Shown here one piece after another: positions 1 through 7,558 of a stretch of 13,380 nt of DNA (positions are counted from its first letter, which is position 1; each line of letters starts with the position of its first letter). Source of the stretch: Candidatus Aenigmatarchaeum sp. (GTDB taxonomy: Archaea; Nanobdellota; Nanobdellia; Pacearchaeales; GW2011-AR1). Position numbers and translations under genes: made by a program. The stretch covers positions 1 through 13,380 of the forward strand of contig DYHK01000007.1 in NCBI GenBank assembly GCA_020724205.1, in the 5' to 3' direction. The notes below the pieces were generated by a model, which did not search any database, had not been told where the DNA came from, and saw nothing but the letters and a program-made list of their open reading frames with translations.

Positions 1-984
1 TTAGAAGTTGCAAGAGATTCTGGTTTAGATGCTGTTTTTGATATGCCTAACACAGATCCTCCAATCATGACAAGAGAATTAGTAGTTGAAAGATTAAAAT
101 TAGCTAAGGAATCAGGAGTTCCAGAAGTTTTTTACGGATTATACATAGGTTTAACAAAAGATAAAGACCAAATTAGAAGAGCAGTTGATATATATGAAGA
201 ATTTCCACAAGTTATTGGAATGAAGTTATATGCTGGTCACTCAGTAGGAAATTTAGGAGTTATTACTCTAGAAGATCAAGATACTGTTTACAGAAATTTA
301 TCAGAGAAAAATTATAAAGGGGTTCTTGCAGTCCATTCTGAAAAAGAAGATAAATTAAGAACTAATATTTGGACTCCACAAAATCCAATTTCGCACTGTC
401 ATGCTCGTCCAGAAGAAGCAGAAATTGAATCAGTAAAAGATCAGATTAAACTAGCAAGGGAATACAAGTTTAAAGGTAAACTTCACATAGCTCACATTTC
501 TTCCCCATTAGCTGTAGAATTAGTAGAGCAGGCTAAATCTCAAGGATTAGATATCTCAAGCGGAGTATGTCCCCATCATTTTATTTATGATTGGCAAAGA
601 ATGAGCCAGGAAAATGGTGTTTTGTACAAAATGAATCCTCCATTAAGATCTCCTGAATCAAGAGAGAAAATGTTTCGGTTGCTAAAAGAAGGGAAAATAG
701 ATTGGATTGAAACAGATCATGCTCCACACTCTCTTAAGGAAAAGACAGAAAATCCATTTATGTCTGGAATACCTGGGCTTCCTTGGTGGAATTTATTTGA
801 GGAATATCTTAGAATAAATAATTTTTCAGATGAACAAATAAGAAAACTAACTTTTGATAATGTAGCTAATAGATTTGGAATTGATGTAAAAAGAAGTATA
901 AGAAAATTAATTGACAGAAGTAAAGATTATCCATTTAACCCTTATCTGCCTATAGAAAGAGAGTTAAACCCTCCTGCAATATAA
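1..984 (+). CDS. pyrC: Dihydroorotase, 3' part (5' end outside the window)
   Basis: Dihydroorotase cyclises N-carbamoyl-aspartate to dihydroorotate in de novo pyrimidine synthesis, in the cytoplasm. The frame is open from base 1, so the start lies upstream. The ATG at 43 is internal, because the family motif DMPNT is read across it (40-54). Amidohydrolase signatures follow in order: a GMKLYAG segment near 215-235 whose lysine could be the carbamylated metal ligand, HIAHIS (484-501), CPHH (568-579) and DHAPHS (715-732), followed by GIPG. The aspartate and histidines of these motifs are the expected zinc ligands. The last 21 bases overlap, tail to tail, a small minus-strand gene. Family assignment is firm; whether this is the only pyrC in the genome cannot be judged. 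Confidence 0.95.
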   Translation, partial: LEVARDSGLDAVFDMPNTDPPIMTRELVVERLKLAKESGVPEVFYGLYIGLTKDKDQIRRAVDIYEEFPQVIGMKLYAGHSVGNLGVITLEDQDTVYRNLSEKNYKGVLAVHSEKEDKLRTNIWTPQNPISHCHARPEEAEIESVKDQIKLAREYKFKGKLHIAHISSPLAVELVEQAKSQGLDISSGVCPHHFIYDWQRMSQENGVLYKMNPPLRSPESREKMFRLLKEGKIDWIETDHAPHSLKEKTENPFMSGIPGLPWWNLFEEYLRINNFSDEQIRKLTFDNVANRFGIDVKRSIRKLIDRSKDYPFNPYLPIERELNPPAI

Positions 985-1194
985 GTGATCTATTCTCCCA
1001 TGAGTAGAAAACCACTCAACATAATCGTCAAGGGAAATTTCTATGAGGTGATTTCCACAAATAGTAACTGCCTCAAACATCTTATAACTCTCTCTTCCAT
1101 TAACTAAATCAGGAAGATGATCAAATAAATAAACAAGCTCTGCATTAACTTGCATACCATTCTCTAATGTATAAGTATTCTCTTTTAAAGGCAT
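964..1194 (-). CDS. Small hypothetical protein, third gene of the nrdR-nrdJ transcript
   Basis: A 76-residue protein I do not recognise. It is acidic to neutral, has no membrane segment and no clear metal motif (two scattered cysteines), and looks like a small folded alpha/beta protein. Its start lies 19 bases after the nrdJ stop on the same strand, with no promoter of the usual spacing between them, so it is probably co-transcribed with nrdR and nrdJ. It has no obvious Shine-Dalgarno sequence. Its 3' end overlaps the convergent pyrC end by 21 bases. A role linked to ribonucleotide reduction is only guilt by association. It could also be a spurious ORF, but it fills the gap neatly and has a plausible composition. 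Confidence 0.55.
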   Translation of the reverse strand: MPLKENTYTLENGMQVNAELVYLFDHLPDLVNGRESYKMFEAVTICGNHLIEISLDDYVEWFSTHGRIDHLYCRRV

Positions 1195-1213
1195 TTTAAA
1201 AAATAGCTATAAA

Positions 1214-3889
1214 TTAATTACAGCCGTTAGTATATCCACAAGTCTTACATACAGGACTATGACACCCTGCTTCAAATCTATAATCCTTACTTCCACACAT
1301 TTTACATTCAAATTTAGTATCAAACTTTCCATGATTTCCATGAACCTCTAACTCTTTTTCATCATCTTGCTCACCAACTCTTACTTGAGAGATTAGTTCA
1401 AGGTATTCTGGAGTAGTAGGATCAATTTTTCTTAAATCTTTTTTCCTAACTTTCTGAATTAAATCTCCTGAAACTTCATCTCTTTCAATAATTCCATTCC
1501 TCAAGAAATAATCTTCAAAAGCAAGTCCTACTGCATGTTCAATTGACTTTATTCTTCTTGGCCCCATTCCCTCTTCTTCATTTGAAAATGGAGATTGCAA
1601 TCTTTTAACTAATTCAGAATAGTCTGGATCTGACCCTCTTAATATTTCGGTTCTATCCATTCCAGACTGTGCAAAAGTCACACTAGTAGCTACTCCTAAA
1701 GGAGCTCTGATTTGAAAGTCTTCATTTGGAATAAAGTAAGCTTTCTTATTAGTATCATCAACATATAAGTCGCTTGTTAAGATGACATGAAGAGTATCTC
1801 CATTCTGAGGCCGTTTAATTCTATACTTTATTGCTTGAGGTTTAATTTCAAGTACTGGATGTAGAGCAACATTATTTTGTATAAGTTGAACCTTGTCTTC
1901 AAGCTTATCTTTACTATCTATAATAACTCCTGATCTAGAATTGAACCTATAAACAGTTATTCCCTTACATCCTTCTTCCCACGCAGCCTGGTAAACCTTT
2001 GAAACAATCTCTTCACGAATATCTTCTGGGAGGTTTACAGTAACACTTATTGAATGATCAACCCATTTCTGTACAGCTCCTTGAAGCTTAACTTTTTTAA
2101 CCCAATCAACATCATTAGATGTTGCTTCAAAATAAGGAGATTTTTTTATAACTTCATTAAGATCTTCTTTTTTCATTGCCTTTACTTCTTCAATATTATA
2201 TCCGCTAATAGATAACCAAGTTTCAAACTGAGGATGAAACTGCGGAAACTCTTGCCAAGAATCTCCAACCTCATCAACAAAATCAACTCTAACATTTTTA
2301 TCATTAGGATTAACTTTTTTTCTTCTTATTGAACTAATCATAATACAGTTTTCAAGTCCAGAAGTAGTTTGGGTCTGTATGCTTACTGAACCTGTAGGAG
2401 CAATTGTAAGTAAAGCTATATTTCTTCTTCCATGCTTAACCATATCTCCATACAATTCTGGATCAGCTTTTCTTAATCTTTCAATAAATGGATTTCCTTC
2501 TTCTCTTTTAGGATCATAACTTAAAAATTTCCCTCTCTCTTTAGCCATCTCTACTGAGGATCTATAAGCACTTAATGCTAGAGTCCTATGTACACGAGTT
2601 GAAAATTCAGTAGCCTCATCACTTCCATATTTTAATCCTAATGCTGCAATCATATCTCCTTCTCCAGTAACTCCTAATCCTGTTCTTCTTCCTTCAGCAG
2701 CCTTATGTCTTATCTTATTCCAAAGATTCCTCTCTACAGCTTTTACATCATCTTCTTCAGGATCATTACCTATTTTAGCAAGAATAGAGTCTATCTTCTC
2801 AATTTCAAGATCCACAATATCATCCATCATTCTCTGAGCATATTTTGTATGCTCACTAAACTTTTCAAAATCAAATTCTGCCTTATCTGTAAACGGATTT
2901 TTTACATAGCTATATAGATTTTGTAGTAATAATCGACAACTATCATAAACACAAAGAGGTATCTCTCCACAAGGATTTGTTGAAACAGTCTTATATCCTA
3001 AATCTGCATACCTATCTGGTATAGATTCTCTAAGTATTGTATCCCAAAATAATATTCCAGGTTCAGCAGACTTCCATGCATTGTGAACAATCTTTTTCCA
3101 CAAATCTCTTGCCTTTATCTCTCTTGTAAATGTAGGATTATCAGATTCTAAAGGATATCTTTGAACATACACATCATCATTTATTACAGCTCTCATAAAC
3201 TCATCATCTATTCTAACAGAAACATTTGCTCCAGTAACTTTTCCAGGAGTCATTTTAGCATCTATAAAATTTCCAGCATCAGGATGCCTAATAGCTAAAC
3301 TTAACATTAATGCCCCTCTTCTTCCATCCTGAGCAACTTCTCTTGTAGTGTTAGAATACCTCTCCATAAAAGGCACAACTCCTGTAGATGTAAGAGCACT
3401 ATTCATTACAGGACTTCCCTTTGGTCTTAAGTAAGAAAGATCATGACCAACTCCTCCTCTCCTCTTCATTAGCTGGGCTTGCTCTTGATCAGTTTTAAAT
3501 ATTCCTCCATAAGAATCATTTTCATTTCCAATAACAAAACAATTAGATAAAGATACAATTTGAAAATCATTTCCTATTCCAGACATAGGACTTCCCTGAG
3601 GGATAATATATCTAAAATCCTTAACTAAATCATAAACCTGTTCCTCACTGAGAGGATTTGGATATTTTGACTCAACTCTTGCAAACTCTCTTGCAAGACG
3701 TCTATGCATTTCATCAGGACTTTTTTCATAAATATTTCCAAAAGAATCTTTTAAAGCATACTTATCAACCCAAGTCTTAGCAGATAACTCCTCTCCATTA
3801 AAATATGCGCGAGCTCCATTAAGAGCTTCATCATAAGAGTAAGTTTTTCTTTCACTAGCAGAACCAGAAACAACAGATTCAAGCGCCAT
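1214..3889 (-). CDS. nrdJ: Adenosylcobalamin-dependent (class II) ribonucleoside-diphosphate reductase
   Basis: An 891-residue class II ribonucleotide reductase. It makes deoxyribonucleotides by B12-generated radical chemistry, independent of oxygen. The active-site pattern is complete. Cys117 (SNCFVIG) and Cys318 (DSC) are the redox pair. Asn305, Cys307 and Glu309 in NPCGE form the thiyl-radical site, with Cys318 eleven residues after Cys307 as in bacterial NrdJ. APTGSVS follows in the barrel. No N-terminal ATP cone is visible, so allosteric activity control may be absent from the enzyme. The C-terminus ends in a cysteine-rich tail (Cys862, 865, 876, 881, 884, 890), which in this family passes electrons from thioredoxin-like partners to the active site. 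No intein is present. It starts 5 bases after the nrdR stop, behind a GGAGGT site, so the two genes are one operon. Confidence 0.95.
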   Translation of the reverse strand: MALESVVSGSASERKTYSYDEALNGARAYFNGEELSAKTWVDKYALKDSFGNIYEKSPDEMHRRLAREFARVESKYPNPLSEEQVYDLVKDFRYIIPQGSPMSGIGNDFQIVSLSNCFVIGNENDSYGGIFKTDQEQAQLMKRRGGVGHDLSYLRPKGSPVMNSALTSTGVVPFMERYSNTTREVAQDGRRGALMLSLAIRHPDAGNFIDAKMTPGKVTGANVSVRIDDEFMRAVINDDVYVQRYPLESDNPTFTREIKARDLWKKIVHNAWKSAEPGILFWDTILRESIPDRYADLGYKTVSTNPCGEIPLCVYDSCRLLLQNLYSYVKNPFTDKAEFDFEKFSEHTKYAQRMMDDIVDLEIEKIDSILAKIGNDPEEDDVKAVERNLWNKIRHKAAEGRRTGLGVTGEGDMIAALGLKYGSDEATEFSTRVHRTLALSAYRSSVEMAKERGKFLSYDPKREEGNPFIERLRKADPELYGDMVKHGRRNIALLTIAPTGSVSIQTQTTSGLENCIMISSIRRKKVNPNDKNVRVDFVDEVGDSWQEFPQFHPQFETWLSISGYNIEEVKAMKKEDLNEVIKKSPYFEATSNDVDWVKKVKLQGAVQKWVDHSISVTVNLPEDIREEIVSKVYQAAWEEGCKGITVYRFNSRSGVIIDSKDKLEDKVQLIQNNVALHPVLEIKPQAIKYRIKRPQNGDTLHVILTSDLYVDDTNKKAYFIPNEDFQIRAPLGVATSVTFAQSGMDRTEILRGSDPDYSELVKRLQSPFSNEEEGMGPRRIKSIEHAVGLAFEDYFLRNGIIERDEVSGDLIQKVRKKDLRKIDPTTPEYLELISQVRVGEQDDEKELEVHGNHGKFDTKFECKMCGSKDYRFEAGCHSPVCKTCGYTNGCN

Positions 3890-3894
3890 TTTAA

Positions 3895-4338
3895 TTATTC
3901 TCTTACCTCCTTCATTAAATCCTTAAAATCATCAACATCTTCAAAGTCTCTGTATACAGATGCAAACCTTATGTATGCTACCTTATCAATTTTTTTCAAG
4001 TTTTTCATAACAAATTCACCTATTTTTTTTGTCTCAATCTCCTTTTTATTCTGAATATTTTCTTCAAGATCTTTTATTATCTTCTCTATCTTATCATGAC
4101 TTATATTCCTCTTCTCACACGCCTTCATCACTCCAAGGAATACCTTGTCCCTGTTGAACGGCTCTCTTCTTCCGTCTTTTTTAATGACAAACCTCTCAAC
4201 ACTATCTATTTTTTCATATGTGGTAAATCTCTTTCCACACCGGTCATTTAAACACTCTCTCCTTCTCCTTATTGCTCCTCCAGACTCTCTCTTATCAGTT
4301 ACCTTTGTTTCTGGATTCTGACAGTAAGGACACCTCAT
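3895..4338 (-). CDS. nrdR: NrdR, ATP-cone repressor of ribonucleotide reductase genes
   Basis: A 147-residue NrdR. It has an N-terminal zinc ribbon (Cys3, Cys6, Cys29, Cys34) and then an ATP-cone domain (about residues 49-139) that senses ATP/dATP. NrdR binds palindromic boxes and represses ribonucleotide reductase genes when dATP is high. The usual second zinc knuckle in NrdR reads RRRECxxCGKRFTTYE. Here the two cysteines are four residues apart (C-LNDR-C), a two-residue insertion. Length is close to the bacterial norm of about 150. It lies directly upstream of nrdJ with a 5-base gap. Two NrdR-box palindromes precede it, so autoregulation of the operon is the natural reading. Confidence 0.95.
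   Translation of the reverse strand: MRCPYCQNPETKVTDKRESGGAIRRRRECLNDRCGKRFTTYEKIDSVERFVIKKDGRREPFNRDKVFLGVMKACEKRNISHDKIEKIIKDLEENIQNKKEIETKKIGEFVMKNLKKIDKVAYIRFASVYRDFEDVDDFKDLMKEVRE
3905..3910 (-). promoter_or_regulatory. Ribosome binding site of nrdJ
   Basis: GGAGGT on the minus strand, inside the end of nrdR and 15 nt before the nrdJ ATG. It supports the chosen start and translation from an internal operon site rather than a leaderless one. The spacing is longer than the usual 5-10 nt. Confidence 0.6.
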
Positions 4339-4360
4339 TGAATTTTGAACTTAGCACAAC

Positions 4361-4376
4361 ATACAATATATTGTAT
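4361..4376 (-). promoter_or_regulatory. NrdR box 1 (proximal operator)
   Basis: ATACAATATATTGTAT is the core of a perfect 18-bp palindrome at 4360-4377. It matches the published bacterial NrdR-box consensus acaCwAtATaTwGtgt at 14 of 16 positions, including every strongly conserved one. It lies 22 bp upstream of the nrdR start codon. Confidence 0.85.
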
Positions 4377-4391
4377 GCCTCTTTTTATTAA

Positions 4392-4407
4392 CTACATCTT
4401 ATTGTAG
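4392..4407 (-). promoter_or_regulatory. NrdR box 2 (distal operator)
   Basis: CTACATCTTATTGTAG has the same outer half-sites (CTACA/TGTAG arms, with the conserved C and G nine bases apart) but a degenerate centre. The linker to box 1 is 15 bp and the start-to-start distance is 31 bp (about three helical turns). This is the tandem-box geometry known for NrdR. Box 2 overlaps the transcription start expected from the TATA-like TTTTATAG (minus strand, 4420-4427). Confidence 0.75.
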
Positions 4408-4419
4408 TTTTTTCAGTTG

Positions 4420-4427
4420 CTATAAAA
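4420..4427 (-). promoter_or_regulatory. Probable TATA box of the nrdR-nrdJ operon
   Basis: TTTTATAG on the minus strand would place the start of transcription near 4398, inside NrdR box 2, leaving a leader of about 60 nt. An alternative A/T box at 4382-4390 would place it near 4360, at the edge of box 1. Both allow steric repression by NrdR. Confidence 0.4.
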
Positions 4428-4539
4428 TCGAGAAGTATTTAAATATTTCTGTAGTATTTTTTTTATCGTCGGAAAAACAATTATTTTTCAGAAATATTTT
4501 TCAGATTTTTTATGTAATTACTTTTTAATTAAACAGGAT

Positions 4540-5097
4540 TTATTGATTTAATTGATCTCCAACAAATACAACTGCGGAAATTGTTGTAGTCCACAACCCG
4601 TCTTTATTGCCTTCTGCTGTTTGAGTTGTATTTGTTGTTTTAAAAATATGTCCACTTGCTTTGTAAATTTGTTCCCTTTCTTCCCAAGCTATATCAGAAT
4701 CAAATTCAATCCCAAGGGTTGTTGCTAGCATAGTAGCTGCTAAATCTTCTGCGTAGTCTCCAGCTTTTTTTGCTGTTTCTCCATAACCATGGTGTTCTGA
4801 AATATATCCATAATGATTCTCATCTTTTGGGAGAGCCATTCCAATAGCCGAACATATTAATCTATTAGGTTCATTTGTCTCACTTCTTGCCATAACACAG
4901 AAAGTTATTTCCCCAGGATTTAATAATTTCATACCATCTTCCTTTGAAATAAGTTTGCAGTTAGGTGGAAAAATACTTGAAACATAAACAAGATTGCACT
5001 TTTCTATTCCAGCATTTCTTAATGCTAATTCAAATGAAGCCAGTTTATCTTTATGTACTCCAACCCCTTTTGTAAAAAATGCTTTTTTCGGAACCAT
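4540..5097 (-). CDS. pdaD: Pyruvoyl-dependent arginine decarboxylase
   Basis: A 185-residue proenzyme of the PvlArgDC family, which converts arginine to agmatine, the first step of archaeal polyamine synthesis. The self-processing site is present: [10 protein letters not shown], with Ser40-Ser41. By family precedent, cleavage between the two serines turns Ser41 into the pyruvoyl cofactor of the larger subunit. ISEHHGYG contains Glu101, which aligns with the catalytic glutamate of the Methanocaldococcus enzyme. Length fits the family (about 160-190). A minus-strand A/T box at 5122-5129 is centred 28 bp from the ATG, so the mRNA is probably leaderless and the gene its own unit. The 201-bp gap to nrdR holds the nrd operators and otherwise only A/T-rich sequence. 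Confidence 0.93.
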   Translation of the reverse strand: MVPKKAFFTKGVGVHKDKLASFELALRNAGIEKCNLVYVSSIFPPNCKLISKEDGMKLLNPGEITFCVMARSETNEPNRLICSAIGMALPKDENHYGYISEHHGYGETAKKAGDYAEDLAATMLATTLGIEFDSDIAWEEREQIYKASGHIFKTTNTTQTAEGNKDGLWTTTISAVVFVGDQLNQ

Positions 5098-5148
5098 TTT
5101 ATTGTAAAATAAATTATAATTTATTTAAAAACTTATGCTTCAAAAAAT

Positions 5149-5754
5149 TTAACTAAACTTTTTTCCAAAAAGCTTTGCTAGATAGTAAGCAGATCCAAAT
5201 AAGATAACTCCTGGAAGAAAGGCAATACCTAAACTTGGCACTAGTATACTTGTTCCTAAGGTTCCAACTGTTCCAGCTCCCAACGATTCAAGAATATTAA
5301 CAGCTTCAGGAACAGACTTCTCAACATTCTTCTGAAGAGCATCAATCTGCATAACCATCTTCTCATTTTTCAAGATTCTAATCTTTCTGTCTTCTTCAGA
5401 AACAACAACTGCTAAAGCAGTCTTAGATGCACTCAGTCCAGCGCTGTGCCTTGTTCCAAAATTTTTGAAAGCCTTCTTGCTCTTAATCATAACACCATAA
5501 GCAGTTACAATCCCATCCTCATTAAGTATTACAGCTCCATCCATTAGAGCAAGTGACTCTAGCAGTTTAGGATTTTCTATAGCATTAAACGGAGGAACCT
5601 TTTGGTCTATTAAAGGCCGATACTCAATATCATTTCCAACAACAAATAATGCTCCCTCTCCTCTCTTTGCAATTCTTAATCCAACTTGTATAAGTAATTC
5701 TTCAATCTTCTTATACTTTGGATCCACTCTTATCTTTTTAGTTTGTTTTTTCAT
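5149..5754 (-). CDS. Diadenylate cyclase (DAC/DisA_N domain) with hydrophobic C-terminal anchor
   Basis: A 201-residue protein whose residues about 15-135 form a DAC domain, which condenses two ATP into cyclic di-AMP. The signature motifs are DGA (72-74, in LMDGAVIL) and GTRHSAGLS (100-108; RHR/RHS-type). The C-terminal 40 residues (about 159-195) are glycine-rich and strongly hydrophobic, broken by a proline, then end in a basic tail (KKFS). That looks like a re-entrant or transmembrane hairpin. Bacterial DacA/CdaA carries its membrane helices at the N-terminus and euryarchaeal DacZ is soluble, so this layout is different. A TATA box (minus strand, 5805-5813) suggests a leader of roughly 29 nt. 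In archaea, c-di-AMP is tied to osmotic/potassium balance; that role here is inference. Confidence 0.85.
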   Translation of the reverse strand: MKKQTKKIRVDPKYKKIEELLIQVGLRIAKRGEGALFVVGNDIEYRPLIDQKVPPFNAIENPKLLESLALMDGAVILNEDGIVTAYGVMIKSKKAFKNFGTRHSAGLSASKTALAVVVSEEDRKIRILKNEKMVMQIDALQKNVEKSVPEAVNILESLGAGTVGTLGTSILVPSLGIAFLPGVILFGSAYYLAKLFGKKFS

Positions 5755-5825
5755 TTTATTATATACAGAAATTTAACTACTCCAAATCAATAAAATCTCA
5801 AGGGTTTATAAATTTTCTTACAAAT

Positions 5826-6590
5826 TTATTGCTTTTTTGCATTAAAAAGCTTATGAAAGTTGTTTTCAATCTTTTTCTCAGCATCTTTCAGAGATATTTT
5901 TTTTATTTCAGCTATTTTTTTATAGCTTTCCATAACATTTAATGGAATATTAGGAAATTTTTTATCAGGATGCAGAAAAGGAGAGTCTGTTTCGCATAGT
6001 AAGTTATCAATACTAACACTCTTAACAATCTCTTGAAAGTGTGTGCTTATCTTTATATTAGCAGGTATGCTTAAAAACCACTTATTCTCTTCAATTCTCT
6101 TAACTAGCTTCATATTTCCAGAAAAGCAGTGCATAACCACTCTATCAGCCTTTTCTTTCTCAAGTATCTCCACACACTCTTTCTCTGCTTTTCTTGAGTG
6201 AACAATTACAGGAATTTTTAATTTCTTAGCTAGTCTAATAAATTTAATAAAATTCTTTTCCTGTTTCTTAATATTCTTTACTCCCTCTTCTGTATTCTTG
6301 TCCAGACCAACCTCTCCTATTGCAATTATCTTATCCTTATTATTTTCAATAAACCTAATCTCATCATCAATTTCTTTATCTGTCATAGATAAAGCATCTA
6401 TAGGATAAACTCCAAGAGCACACTCCACTCCCTTAAACCTAGAAGAAATCTCAAGTGCTTTTCTATTAGTCTCAGAATTAGTTCCATTTGTTACAATAAT
6501 TCCTATCTTCTCTACAGATTCTTTAACAATTTTCTCTCTTTCTTTTTCTTTAAAATAATCTAAGTGACAGTGAACATCTATAAAAACCAT
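5826..6590 (-). CDS. tatD: TatD-family metal-dependent hydrolase (deoxyribonuclease)
   Basis: A 254-residue TIM-barrel amidohydrolase of the TatD family. These act as metal-dependent DNases, often in DNA repair or degradation. All expected metal ligands are visible: His7 and His9 (HCH), Glu93 (GEVGLD), His131 (VIVHSR), His154 (MHCFSG) and Asp202 (ETDSPF). Length is typical (about 255-265). A minus-strand TATA-like CTATTTAA (6613-6620) is centred 26 bp upstream of the ATG, which supports this start and a leaderless transcript. The downstream DAC gene begins 71 bases later with its own TATA box, so the two are probably separate units. The precise substrate cannot be read from sequence. Confidence 0.92.
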   Translation of the reverse strand: MVFIDVHCHLDYFKEKEREKIVKESVEKIGIIVTNGTNSETNRKALEISSRFKGVECALGVYPIDALSMTDKEIDDEIRFIENNKDKIIAIGEVGLDKNTEEGVKNIKKQEKNFIKFIRLAKKLKIPVIVHSRKAEKECVEILEKEKADRVVMHCFSGNMKLVKRIEENKWFLSIPANIKISTHFQEIVKSVSIDNLLCETDSPFLHPDKKFPNIPLNVMESYKKIAEIKKISLKDAEKKIENNFHKLFNAKKQ

Positions 6591-6726
6591 AATAATTTTA
6601 ATTTTAAATTAGTTAAATAGCTTGCTATTATGTTAATATTTCTAAAACCCGTAAGTTATATGTTAGTAATAAATGATTATCTTTGATATGTTAATTTAAT
6701 AGTTAATAATAAATTAGTAAAATGTA

Positions 6727-6748
6727 AAATTTTCTCCAATGAAAATTT
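6727..6748. terminator. Small A/T hairpin downstream of the ferritin-like gene
   Basis: AAATTTTC and GAAAATTT form an 8-bp stem with a 6-nt loop, 57 nt downstream of the stop of the minus-strand ferritin-like gene. It could mark a transcript end, but the stem is weak and archaeal termination depends mainly on U tracts. The rest of 6591-6805 shows only A/T-rich sequence and the tatD promoter. Confidence 0.25.
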
Positions 6749-6805
6749 CTATGGAAGTGTTAAATAAAAAATTATTGTTTTCTACCCTGCTATTTTAAAT
6801 AATCC

Positions 6806-7015
6806 TTAGTCTCTTAGCTTGTGTAAGATCTGCTCTATCTCAGATGCATGCCTCTTCTCATCTTTTGCTGCATTTCTGAAAAACTCAGCAGCCTCACTCA
6901 CTCCCTCAGACTTAGCAATTTCAGCAGCTTTTGCATAGAAGTGCTCTCCATGTATCTCATCTGTAAGCGCCCTTCTTAAGTTTTTAAGAGTCTCTTTTAT
7001 TTTTGTATGATTCAT
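6806..7015 (-). CDS. Two-helix ferritin-like (rubrerythrin-type) protein
   Basis: A 69-residue protein predicted as two long helices, the size of half a ferritin-like four-helix bundle. Helix 1 carries DEIHGEHFY with Glu20 and Glu24. Helix 2 carries DEKRHA with the ExxH pair Glu53/His56, the classic di-iron motif of rubrerythrins. A complete di-iron site would need two subunits side by side. Encapsulated ferritin-like proteins do this, with a similar glutamate to ExxH distance of about 30 residues. Probable role: iron or peroxide handling in the cytoplasm. It is too short for full rubrerythrin and has no rubredoxin domain, and nothing in the flanking sequence suggests it is a truncated pseudogene. 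It is divergent from the 128-aa gene, with a 97-bp intergenic region. Confidence 0.7.
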   Translation of the reverse strand: MNHTKIKETLKNLRRALTDEIHGEHFYAKAAEIAKSEGVSEAAEFFRNAAKDEKRHASEIEQILHKLRD

Positions 7016-7083
7016 TATAACATATAATTAATCTATAATTCTAAGGCAGAGGTAATATAAATAGTTTATTGATGATAATAATG

Positions 7084-7093
7084 TTTATAAATT
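7084..7093 (+). promoter_or_regulatory. TATA box of the 128-aa gene
   Basis: TTTATAAATT is centred 24.5 bp before the ATG at 7113, so transcription should begin at or next to the start codon (leaderless). Confidence 0.6.
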
Positions 7094-7112
7094 TGGAAAA
7101 TGGCTTAAAATA

Positions 7113-7499
7113 ATGTTGGAGTCAATAATTGATAAGACCAGAATAGTTTTTCCAAAACCTATTGATAAGGATGAGGTTAGAATAATGTTAACTTGTTTGG
7201 CTAGATCTGGGAATTATGTATTTAATTTATCCCAATCAGGTTACTTAAATGTAAGGTATACTGAAGGGGATATGTGTGTGGAAGATTATGTTTCTAACTT
7301 GGGTGGAATGATAGCAAGAAATGAACCTTTTGGTATAACTAATGTTAGTTTTATTCAAGATGAGGTTGCAACTTCTATTTTTAAGGAAATTAGATTTCTT
7401 ACAGTTCCAGGTTATGAGTGGGAGGAATTAAATCCTTCTGAAGTAACTCTTATTGAAGATTTGAAAAAGGATATTTCTAATTACTTAGCTACTCATTAA
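7113..7499 (+). CDS. Hypothetical protein, 128 aa
   Basis: I do not recognise this family. The protein is soluble and acidic, with mixed alpha/beta character, no signal peptide, no membrane segment and no cysteine or histidine cluster. The mid-part (about residues 24-60) looks like alternating strands and the end (about 108-126) like a helix. A TATA box at the right distance for a leaderless start supports the chosen ATG and its expression. It stands alone between a divergent ferritin-like gene and tRNA-Arg, on the same strand as the tRNA, which has its own TATA box. No function is proposed. Confidence 0.7.
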   Translation: MLESIIDKTRIVFPKPIDKDEVRIMLTCLARSGNYVFNLSQSGYLNVRYTEGDMCVEDYVSNLGGMIARNEPFGITNVSFIQDEVATSIFKEIRFLTVPGYEWEELNPSEVTLIEDLKKDISNYLATH

Positions 7500-7530
7500 T
7501 ATGTTATTGGGTTTTCTTATTTCTAAAGAG

Positions 7531-7538
7531 TTTTAAAT
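7531..7538 (+). promoter_or_regulatory. TATA box of tRNA-Arg
   Basis: TTTTAAAT is centred about 24.5 bp before the first base of the mature tRNA, the normal archaeal distance. Confidence 0.55.
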
Positions 7539-7558
7539 GTGTTTTAATTGTTATTTCT

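Noticed and set aside
2705..2917. Open frame on the plus strand inside nrdJ
   Set aside because: It is antisense to the strongly conserved reductase, its product is a low-complexity Ile/Phe-rich chain, and it has no promoter or family signal.
1214..3889. Intein or frameshift in the long nrdJ gene
   Set aside because: The 891-aa frame is continuous, with catalytic motifs at normal spacing and no Hedgehog/intein splice junctions visible.
6591..6805. A small gene in the 215-bp gap between tatD and the ferritin-like gene
   Set aside because: Only very short frames rich in Ile/Leu/Tyr; the gap is explained by the tatD promoter and a weak hairpin.
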